Source: Halovenus sp.
GTDB taxonomy: Archaea > Halobacteriota > Halobacteria > Halobacteriales > Haloarculaceae
Length of the DNA: 5,079 nt
Assembly (NCBI GenBank): GCA_028274925.1
Contig: JAQCNR010000418.1
Coordinates: 1 to 5,079 of the forward strand
Direction: 5' to 3'
Numbering within the stretch: position 1 is the stretch's first letter; every line of letters starts with the position of its first letter. The notes under the pieces were generated by a model. That model did not search any database, had not been told where the DNA came from, and saw only the letters and a list, made by a program, of their open reading frames with translations. Below, piece by piece: positions 1 to 4,793 of this stretch. The position numbers and the translations under genes were made by a program.

Positions 1-1157
1 TCGTCGAAGAACCCGTCGACGTTGCCCGATTGTGCCGCGAGACGCTCGAACTCGCTGTCGCTGATTTCGCCCTCGGCTGCGTTCTTCGCTCGGAAGACGT
101 CGACGTAACGACCGCCGCTGGTGCGGAGTTGTTCGTCCATCGCTGCAAGCGTCAGCGCGCCGAGTTCGTAGTTCGCGAGCCCTCCCAGCCAACTGGCTCT
201 GTCGGCGAGCACTACGTCGTCGTAGTCGTTACCACGTTCCAGCAGTCTGTGGAAGCGGTGGTACTGGATTGTGCCGTCTTTCAGCGCGAGCAACTTCCCG
301 AAGTGGTCCGCACTGCCCTCGATGGTCCACTCGGTAGCGTCGGTCCGCTGGTAGTCCTGTCTGCTGTGGATGTACTCGTGAAAGAGCGTCGTCTGTGGGC
401 TCTCCAAGCCAGCCTCGTGGACCCAGACGGCCGCGTTGGTGCTGATTGCCAGCCCGCCGCGCCGGAGTGGGTCGGTGAGGACGAACAGCGTCAACCGCTG
501 TGAGCGCCCGCCGCCGTCGAACTGGTTCGAGGCGGTGACCAGTCGCTGTTCTATCTCCTCGACGGACCATTCGGGAGTTGCGGCGTCGCTCACGACGAGT
601 CTGAACTGTTCGCTGTCAGAGCTGAACTCGTAGGAGTCGGACTCGCCGAGATAGACCATTCCGCCTGCAGCAACGCCGGGTCCATCGACGGCAAGCCGCT
701 GGTCGTACTCGAGTTCATCCTGTTTGACGCCGCCCCACTCAATTCTGAGCTGCAGCGGTCGGTCGGTGAGTATCCACTCACCCGCGTCGACGTAATCGTA
801 CGCGCCCCCAGCCGTTTCGTTGACCGGAACCCGAACCTCGATTGTTGGTTCGCTCGTTCGCTGGTCCCACTCGTATTCGCCGTCGGTATCCGTGGGACTG
901 AACCCGTCTGTGCCGACCACTTCGTACTGTGTCGTTCTGATCTGTGCTCGGAAGGCCGACACGTCCGACCCGAGATGGTACCGTAATTCGACACGTACGT
1001 CGCCTTGTCCGGGCGCGTCGGAGACGGTCTGCATTTCGACAATCTCCTTGTCGTCGACAGCCTCGCCGTGGGAGGCGGCAACACCGCTAACACCGGCGGT
1101 CAACAGTCCAGCAACAGCGAGACCAAAAATGACTATCTGAAGCGTTCGACTGCGCAC
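1..1157 (-). CDS. Secreted gluzincin-like (HExxH) metallopeptidase-type protein, C-terminus beyond window
   Basis: The first 385 residues are visible and no stop occurs before the window edge. I chose the GTG at 1155-1157 as start because it is followed at once by a classic Sec signal peptide: a short basic N-terminus (MRSRT), a hydrophobic core at about residues 6-22, and a VAA-S cleavage-like site near residue 28. There is no twin-arginine and no lipobox cysteine. Residues 30-250 are an acidic, beta-rich region without a family I recognise. Residues 260-264 read HEYIH, a zinc-binding HExxH. Then E280 in IEGSADHF fits the third zinc ligand of gluzincins, where an E-G-x-A-x-[YHF] helix follows HExxH. 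The protein is therefore probably an exported zinc peptidase or a degenerate relative; substrate unknown. It lies 41 bp downstream of pus10 on the same strand. A C-terminal anchor cannot be judged because the end is missing. The reading frame is sound; the function is inferred from one motif pair. Confidence 0.8.
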   Translation of the reverse strand, partial: MRSRTLQIVIFGLAVAGLLTAGVSGVAASHGEAVDDKEIVEMQTVSDAPGQGDVRVELRYHLGSDVSAFRAQIRTTQYEVVGTDGFSPTDTDGEYEWDQRTSEPTIEVRVPVNETAGGAYDYVDAGEWILTDRPLQLRIEWGGVKQDELEYDQRLAVDGPGVAAGGMVYLGESDSYEFSSDSEQFRLVVSDAATPEWSVEEIEQRLVTASNQFDGGGRSQRLTLFVLTDPLRRGGLAISTNAAVWVHEAGLESPQTTLFHEYIHSRQDYQRTDATEWTIEGSADHFGKLLALKDGTIQYHRFHRLLERGNDYDDVVLADRASWLGGLANYELGALTLAAMDEQLRTSGGRYVDVFRAKNAAEGEISDSEFERLAAQSGNVDGFFD

Positions 1158-1177
1158 ACACCCACTCGGGTAGCGAC

Positions 1178-1185
1178 GAAAATAG
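1178..1185 (-). promoter_or_regulatory. Candidate TATA-like element for the peptidase-like gene
   Basis: On the minus strand CTATTTTC is centred about 24 nt upstream of the proposed GTG start, the distance expected for a leaderless haloarchaeal transcript. It is the most AT-rich patch in the 41-bp gap after pus10. No convincing Shine-Dalgarno sequence precedes the GTG. The gene might equally be read through from pus10. Confidence 0.3.
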
Positions 1186-1198
1186 CTGTGGTGGCCAA

Positions 1199-2476
1199 TT
1201 ACTCCCGGACGTATTCCGGCTTGACGAACGGTTCCTCCTCGCCTTCGACGCGGAGCACGTCCAGCGCCGTCACTTCGGCACCGACACCGAGTTCACCCGC
1301 GAGACTCGGCCTCGTCCGACCCTCGTCGCTGCTGACCAGTTCTTTGACGTAGAGGCCGCCCTCGCCGTGGACCTCGATGGTGGCGGTGGTGTCGCTTTCG
1401 AGGTCACCGGAGATATTGTAGACCTCTCGCACCCGCGTTTTGGCGGCGCGGCGGTGCGAGACTCGCTGTGGCGTGCCCTGTTCGATGGTTGCGCCGTCGA
1501 GCGCGTCGAGTGCCGCCTCGAACTCCTCCGCTTCGACAGCCGCGTCAAACTCCACGTCCATCCGGTAGGTTTTGCTCGCGTCGTGTTCCTTGACGCGCTC
1601 GACCATCTCGTGGGTGGCGAGTTGCAGTTCTTCGACTTCGACCTTGCCGTCGGCGAACTCGTTGATCTCGGCTTCCAATGCCTCGACATCGACATCGCGC
1701 TTCCGTGGTTCGTCGATTTCGATGACGAACGGACGACCGGTTCCGACCATCTTCGCGTCGACATCCTCTCGGCCAGCGCCGTGGAACGTCCCTGATTCGC
1801 CGTTCATCGCCTCCAGCACTGGCGGGACGCTCAACTGCTCGACACTCTCGTCGTAGCGGTAGCCGGTGCCGTCACAGCCCGAACACTCCTCGTCGCGGTT
1901 GATTCCGGTGCCGTTGCACTCACGGCAAGGCCACTTAGTCTGTGGAATATCGCGCTTGAGTTTCCGGTACCGACCGTAGACGAACGCGGAGTTGACCTGC
2001 ACCTCCACCTCGTCAGTTGCGAGGTCACAGAGCACGAGCACGTCCGGCCGGCCGAAATCGACCTCGGTCCCAGTTTCTTGGCCGAAGCGCTTGCCAACTT
2101 CGCGGTTGTACTCGCTTTTGAGCAGTTCGCCGGCCTCCGGGTCGAGGCCGACATCTTCCCGGAGGAGGCGGTCGTTCTCTTCGATCAGCGGCGGCACCCG
2201 CGTCCCGATCTGATAGCTCTCGAACTGGTAGCCCCGGACGGCGCTCGCGGCCTGTTTGGCCCACCAGTCGAACCGTTCGCACTCTCCTTCACAGACCCAG
2301 CAGTCCCCACCGGCCTCGAAATCGTCGTCGTCAGCCAGCGCAACGGCGGTCCGGAGACCGTTGCCCCGGTCGCGGTTCGTCAGCCCGAAACTCCGGTCGG
2401 CAACGAGGCGGCCCAGACAGGGGTCACAGAGCGGGCCCGTTTCCAGTGCCCGACGAGTAAGCGACAGAACGTCCAT
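1199..2476 (-). CDS. pus10: tRNA pseudouridine(54/55) synthase Pus10
   Basis: This 425-residue protein matches archaeal Pus10, which makes pseudouridine 54 and 55 in the T-loop of tRNA in the cytoplasm; archaea generally use it in place of TruB on elongator tRNAs. The N-terminal part carries two CxxC pairs (C17/C20 and C59/C62), the zinc site of the THUMP-containing domain. A second cysteine cluster, CxxCNGTG...CxxCDGTGY at 184-206, looks like a DnaJ-type zinc knuckle. The catalytic signature is GREDVDAKM at 235-243; by analogy with other pseudouridine synthases D238 is the likely nucleophile. SKTYRMDVEF around 301-310 and GGLYVKELVSSD followed by GRTRPS at 373-391 are the usual conserved C-terminal blocks. 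The ATG at 2474-2476 lies just before the first CxxC, as expected. The length looks complete and all expected motifs are present. The gene is divergent from cheF across a 504-bp spacer that holds the inverted repeat composite. Confidence 0.95.
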   Translation of the reverse strand: MDVLSLTRRALETGPLCDPCLGRLVADRSFGLTNRDRGNGLRTAVALADDDDFEAGGDCWVCEGECERFDWWAKQAASAVRGYQFESYQIGTRVPPLIEENDRLLREDVGLDPEAGELLKSEYNREVGKRFGQETGTEVDFGRPDVLVLCDLATDEVEVQVNSAFVYGRYRKLKRDIPQTKWPCRECNGTGINRDEECSGCDGTGYRYDESVEQLSVPPVLEAMNGESGTFHGAGREDVDAKMVGTGRPFVIEIDEPRKRDVDVEALEAEINEFADGKVEVEELQLATHEMVERVKEHDASKTYRMDVEFDAAVEAEEFEAALDALDGATIEQGTPQRVSHRRAAKTRVREVYNISGDLESDTTATIEVHGEGGLYVKELVSSDEGRTRPSLAGELGVGAEVTALDVLRVEGEEEPFVKPEYVRE

Positions 2477-2500
2477 TATCGGAGGGTCGTTCCGGGTCCG

Positions 2501-2506
2501 TAATTC
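2501..2506 (-). promoter_or_regulatory. Candidate TATA-like element for pus10
   Basis: GAATTA on the minus strand lies about 25-30 nt upstream of the pus10 ATG, inside otherwise GC-rich sequence. This spacing would give a leaderless mRNA, common in haloarchaea, and no Shine-Dalgarno-like run is seen before the ATG. Further upstream on the same strand (2534-2543) are two adjacent ACCAA copies. The match to the TATA consensus is weak. Confidence 0.3.
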
Positions 2507-2567
2507 AGTTTCGGAGCGATGATTTGGATGAAATTGGTTTGGTGTAATCTCCGGAATTATGAGTGAA

Positions 2568-2686
2568 AACAGCCAGAAAGCCCCGGCGGGCTACGCTCCC
2601 GCGACTCGTTGCGCTCCTCGCCCTCCGGGCTGCGGTGCTTACGTCGTCGGGGTTCGCGTAGCCCGCCGCCCCTTTCAGTCCCACCC
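2568..2686 (-). repeat. Left repeat unit (short form), reads leftward
   Basis: Read on the minus strand, the unit begins GGGT then GGGACTGAAAGGGGC (2682-2668). It continues with a pairing arm at 2667-2656 (GGCGGGCTACGC's partner) and carries GTAAGCAC at 2642-2635. Closing arm 2596-2585 leads into the tail GGGGCTTTCTGGCTGTT at 2584-2568. The arms, 2584-2596 and 2656-2668, are complementary over 13 bp. A small GCCC-TCC-GGGC hairpin (2620-2630) and a GCGGG/CCCGC pairing (2586-2590 with 2598-2602) lie inside. On the minus strand the tail continues into TTTTC. No coding function is supported. Confidence 0.75.
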
Positions 2687-2730
2687 TGTTGCTTGTGACA
2701 CTGGCCACCGCGGGAGGGACTGAAAGGGGC
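2668..2730. repeat. Central 15-bp inverted repeat / long hairpin
   Basis: GCCCCTTTCAGTCCC at 2668-2682 pairs perfectly with GGGACTGAAAGGGGC at 2716-2730. Past one mismatch, three more pairs follow (2684-2686 with 2712-2714), leaving a 25-nt loop at 2687-2711. It arises because the heads of the two units face each other. In a transcript crossing both units this would be the most stable stem of the region. Confidence 0.85.
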
Positions 2731-2879
2731 CGTCCGTTCGGGGAAGGCGGCCGAAGTAAGCACGCGAAGCGCGCGCAGCGAGGTCGTTCGAGAGAGCTTT
2801 GCTCTCTCGTGATGACGAAAGACGCGGAGCGTCTTTCGAACCACCCCCGACTCGAACGGACGGGGGCTTTCTGGCTGTT
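2712..2879 (+). repeat. Right repeat unit (long form), reads rightward
   Basis: The unit begins GGGA then GGGACTGAAAGGGGC (2716-2730). It has an arm CCGTCCGTTCG at 2730-2740 that is complementary over 11 bp to CGAACGGACGG at 2853-2863. GTAAGCAC sits at 2756-2763, exactly 40 nt after the start of the 15-nt head, as in the left unit. The tail is GGGGCTTTCTGGCTGTT at 2863-2879. Compared with the left unit it is about 49 nt longer, mainly because it carries two extra perfect hairpins (2789-2809 and 2816-2838). The arm sequence is unrelated to the left unit's arm, but the arm position and its pairing are kept. Confidence 0.75.
2789..2838 (+). repeat. Two consecutive perfect triloop hairpins
   Basis: CGAGAGAGC (2789-2797), loop TTT, GCTCTCTCG (2801-2809) forms a 9-bp stem. 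Seven bases later (2810-2815, then the stem from 2816), CGAAAGACGC (2816-2825), loop GGA, GCGTCTTTCG (2829-2838) forms a 10-bp stem. Neither is followed by a T-run, so they are not ordinary terminators. They are present only in the right unit and look like modular insertions within it. Confidence 0.8.
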
Positions 2880-2894
2880 CGCAGTCACCGAGGT

Positions 2895-2921
2895 ACCAAC
2901 AACTCACCAACAAACACCAAC
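2895..2921 (+). promoter_or_regulatory. Three ACCAAC copies phased by about one helical turn upstream of cheF
   Basis: ACCAAC occurs at 2895-2900, 2906-2911 and 2916-2921, with starts 11 and 10 bp apart, so all three face the same side of the helix. The cluster ends about 20 bp upstream of the candidate TATA box of the first cheF, where an activator or TFB-contacting factor could bind. It might also be chance within a C/A-rich stretch. No matching factor is known to me. Confidence 0.35.
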
Positions 2922-2940
2922 TCCTAGCAGATGTTGAGAG

Positions 2941-2948
2941 TTATGTAT
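2941..2948 (+). promoter_or_regulatory. Candidate TATA box for the first cheF
   Basis: TTATGTAT is the most TATA-like sequence upstream of the ATG at 2981. It is centred about 37 nt before the start codon, predicting transcription from near 2971 and a leader of roughly 10 nt. No Shine-Dalgarno match is visible in 2971-2980, in line with weak-leader translation. Confidence 0.4.
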
Positions 2949-2980
2949 GTGGATACGTTAGCTACCGCCAGAACGAGTGC

Positions 2981-3850
2981 ATGAGCGAAGGGGAACAGAA
3001 ACTCGTCGACACGCAGGGAGATTATCTCTACGCCGTCAAAGGCGGCGAGCCACTGCCTGACGCGCAGTGGCGCTCCTGTCGAATCGTCATCACCGACGAG
3101 CGACTTGTGCTGTCGACGAGCAGCAACAAACAGGCCATTCCCCACTCGAAGATTCTCGTGCCCGATGACGACGAAAATCTCATTCCAGACGGCATGGACG
3201 CACCGGGTGCAACGCCGCTGAAAATCGGGAACAACGTTATTCTCGTCGACGCGCAGGAACTGAGCGACTTCGAGTCAGAGTACTGTCGGGCGGCGCTGCA
3301 CGACGAGGTAATCCTCGCCAAGTACCCGGCAATCGTCGGCGGCGTCGTTCAGGAGGACGCGTCGTGGTCGAAGGCTCGGTTTCGGCTGGACGACAACGAA
3401 ATCGTCCTCGGATTGCCCGACAACGAGACTGTCCGATTCGCGATTGATAACGTCGGGACCGTCGACACCGCAACAGAACAGGTTGCCGGCGAACAGCGAG
3501 AAGTCGTCAAAGTCGAACACACCGACGAGGAGGGCCGCAGTGTCGAGACACACTTTTCGGGCGTGCAGTGGCATCCGCGGGCGCTCGGGACACTCCTTCG
3601 GAATACTATCGAGGCCCGCCAGGACGAGTACGAACTCGACGACTTGGAGAATCAGGTCCTGATGGCGCTGTACTCCGGCGTTGCGCCGTTCGAGATGGCT
3701 GATTTCGTCGGCACCGACGTCGAGGAAGTCGAAGAAATTTACCAGCGACTCCTCGACGCGGGTGCCGTCGACAAGGTTCGCGAGCGGACCGAAGTGTCGC
3801 TGAACGCCAAAGGGCGCAATCTCGCGAGTGAAGCGATGAACGAGCAGTGA
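2981..3850 (+). CDS. cheF: Archaeal taxis protein CheF, first paralogue
   Basis: The 289-residue protein matches the archaea-specific CheF family (formerly DUF439). In Halobacterium, CheF contacts CheY, CheD, CheC and archaellum accessory proteins (FlaCE/FlaD) and passes the phospho-CheY signal to the motor. The N-terminal module has the hallmark DTQGDYLYAVKGG (10-22), W30, and CRIVITDERLVL (33-44). A second, similar module begins near W129. HTDEEGRSVETHFSG (180-194) precedes a C-terminal winged-helix-like domain at about 219-289, with MALYSGVAPFEMADFVG (228-244), VEEIYQRLL and VRERTEVSLNAKGR. Family length is normal. Compared with the second paralogue it has a distinct acidic, proline-bearing segment at about 60-80 (PDDDEN...GMDAPGATP). 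It lies alone with its paralogue 76 bp downstream; no other che or arl genes are in view. The family call is confident. Which copy equals CheF1 or CheF2 of Halobacterium cannot be decided here. Confidence 0.93.
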   Translation: MSEGEQKLVDTQGDYLYAVKGGEPLPDAQWRSCRIVITDERLVLSTSSNKQAIPHSKILVPDDDENLIPDGMDAPGATPLKIGNNVILVDAQELSDFESEYCRAALHDEVILAKYPAIVGGVVQEDASWSKARFRLDDNEIVLGLPDNETVRFAIDNVGTVDTATEQVAGEQREVVKVEHTDEEGRSVETHFSGVQWHPRALGTLLRNTIEARQDEYELDDLENQVLMALYSGVAPFEMADFVGTDVEEVEEIYQRLLDAGAVDKVRERTEVSLNAKGRNLASEAMNEQ

Positions 3851-3883
3851 CTTGGCTCTCGTTGCTGATAACCGGACATAACC

Positions 3884-3889
3884 TATAAT
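3884..3889 (+). promoter_or_regulatory. Candidate TATA box for the second cheF
   Basis: TATAAT lies in the 76-bp gap between the cheF genes, centred about 40 nt before the ATG at 3927. This predicts a start near 3913 and a leader of about 14 nt. A weak GCGGTG at 3916-3921 could act as a poor Shine-Dalgarno site. The second cheF can thus probably be transcribed without readthrough from the first. Confidence 0.5.
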
Positions 3890-3926
3890 TGCCCCTGTAC
3901 CCTACCCCCGAGAGAGCGGTGCTGTC

Positions 3927-4790
3927 ATGAGTAACACTGAAAAGAAAATCGAGGACACGCAGGGCAAATACCTCCACGCGCTCAAAGGTGGTCGGGAGTT
4001 GACCGACGCCGAGTGGGAGAACTGCCGGATTGTCCTGACCAACCAGCGGTTGATGATTATCACCGACTCAAAAATCTCGATGTCGCTGGAGGAGATCGAT
4101 GTCCTCGACCAGCGGGTCGATGTCAACCGTAATGCGGCCTCTGAGTCGTACTACACAGCACTCGATGTCGGCGAGGATGTGTTGCTCATCACGACAGCAG
4201 ACTACCAGGGATTCCGGACGAATTTCTTCCGGGCAATTCTCGACGAGGCGGTCATCTACGTCAAACATCCCGCAGTTGTCGGCGGCGTTGTCAAGTCCAG
4301 CGAGTGGCAACGTGGACGGCTGAGCCTCACCCAAGAGACCGTCAGGATGGTGCTGGAAGACGGCCAGAAGTTCGTCATCGAGCGCGACGATATCGGCGAG
4401 ATGGAGACCGACGAGCGCGAGGTGGCCGGCGAGGACCGCAGTGTGATCGAGGTCGAACACACCGACGACGAGGGCACCAGTGTCGAAACGTACCTCTCAG
4501 GCCGGCAGTACCACATCTCGGTGCTCAAACAACTACTGGAGGAGGGTGCCGAGCGCAACCGTGCCGACCTCGACCTCACAGCGACCGAACAGCGGGTCGT
4601 GATGGCACTGTACTCCGGCGTCTCGCCGTTTGCCATCAGTGACTTCGTGGGTATCGACGTCGAACGAGTCGAGGAGATTTACGACCAGTTGCTCGAACTC
4701 GAAGTCATCCGGGTCGTCCGCGAGCGCAAGGAGGTCTCGCTGACGCCACAGGGCCGAAAAGTCGCCGGCGAGGCGATGGGCGAGCAGTAA
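3927..4790 (+). CDS. cheF: Archaeal taxis protein CheF, second paralogue
   Basis: This 287-residue protein is a full-length paralogue of the gene before it and belongs to the same CheF family, adaptors between Che proteins and the archaellum. It keeps every family block: DTQGKYLHALKGG (10-22), W30, CRIVLTNQRLMI (33-44), HTDDEGTSVETYLSG (178-192), and a C-terminal winged-helix-like domain at about 217-287 with MALYSGVSPFAISDFVG (226-242), VEEIYDQLL and VRERKEVSLTPQGR. The two copies are nearly collinear, differing mostly in residues 45-80 and 120-165, so they arose by duplication and then diverged. Matching stretches are also visible at DNA level, for example GTCGAACACACCGACGA in both. The gene has its own TATA-like box and converges on the acyl-CoA dehydrogenase gene, with 3 bp between stops. 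Specific role (switching, adaptation or an alternative partner) cannot be told from sequence. Confidence 0.93.
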   Translation: MSNTEKKIEDTQGKYLHALKGGRELTDAEWENCRIVLTNQRLMIITDSKISMSLEEIDVLDQRVDVNRNAASESYYTALDVGEDVLLITTADYQGFRTNFFRAILDEAVIYVKHPAVVGGVVKSSEWQRGRLSLTQETVRMVLEDGQKFVIERDDIGEMETDEREVAGEDRSVIEVEHTDDEGTSVETYLSGRQYHISVLKQLLEEGAERNRADLDLTATEQRVVMALYSGVSPFAISDFVGIDVERVEEIYDQLLELEVIRVVRERKEVSLTPQGRKVAGEAMGEQ

Positions 4791-4793
4791 CCC

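Larger units (their letters stand above)
2568..2879. repeat. 312-bp composite of two inverted, structured repeat units
   Basis: The ends are perfect 17-bp inverted repeats: AACAGCCAGAAAGCCCC at 2568-2584 and its complement at 2863-2879. The centre is another inverted repeat, GCCCCTTTCAGTCCC at 2668-2682 against its complement at 2716-2730. GTGCTTAC at 2635-2642 and GTAAGCAC at 2756-2763 form a third mirrored pair. Together these show two related units placed head to head around a spacer of about 25 bp. The composite fills most of the 504-bp gene-free stretch between pus10 and cheF. It encodes no transposase, and I see no target-site duplication immediately outside the ends. It could be a non-autonomous mobile element (MITE-like), a pair of divergently oriented small RNAs, or a haloarchaeal palindromic repeat like bacterial REP/BIME elements. 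I do not recognise a named family. Confidence 0.85.

Noticed and set aside
30..1352. Plus-strand reading frames opposite the peptidase-like gene and the end of pus10
   Set aside because: These lie antisense to a continuous minus-strand frame with signal peptide and HExxH motif. They are Ser/Thr/Arg- or Val-rich shadows.
2844..2866. Stem CCCCCG/CGGGGG followed by CTTT as a terminator
   Set aside because: The downstream T-run is too short, the same bases serve as the closing arm of the right unit, and no gene ends just upstream on the plus strand.
2568..2879. CRISPR array
   Set aside because: There are only two inverted unit copies of unequal length, with no regular direct repeats and spacers. 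The GACTGAAAG stretch only resembles repeat ends by chance.
2561..2886. Target-site duplication flanking the composite
   Set aside because: The bases outside the inverted ends (GAGTGAA on the left, CGCAGTC on the right) share no direct repeat beyond a trivial AGT.
2505..2888. Second minus-strand reading frame (127 codons) in the same spacer
   Set aside because: It overlaps the repeat composite and pus10's promoter area and has a basic, haloarchaea-atypical composition. It is open because GC-rich DNA has few stops.
2557..2913. Open reading frame on the minus strand across the repeat composite (118 codons)
   Set aside because: Its translation is Arg/Ser/Pro-rich, low in acidic residues unlike every real gene here, and is wholly explained by reading through the structured repeat. 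No start context or family match.
2689..2937. Plus-strand reading frame (82 codons) ending before cheF
   Set aside because: It begins in the loop of the central hairpin and runs through the right unit and promoter. It shows no protein-like composition or motif.
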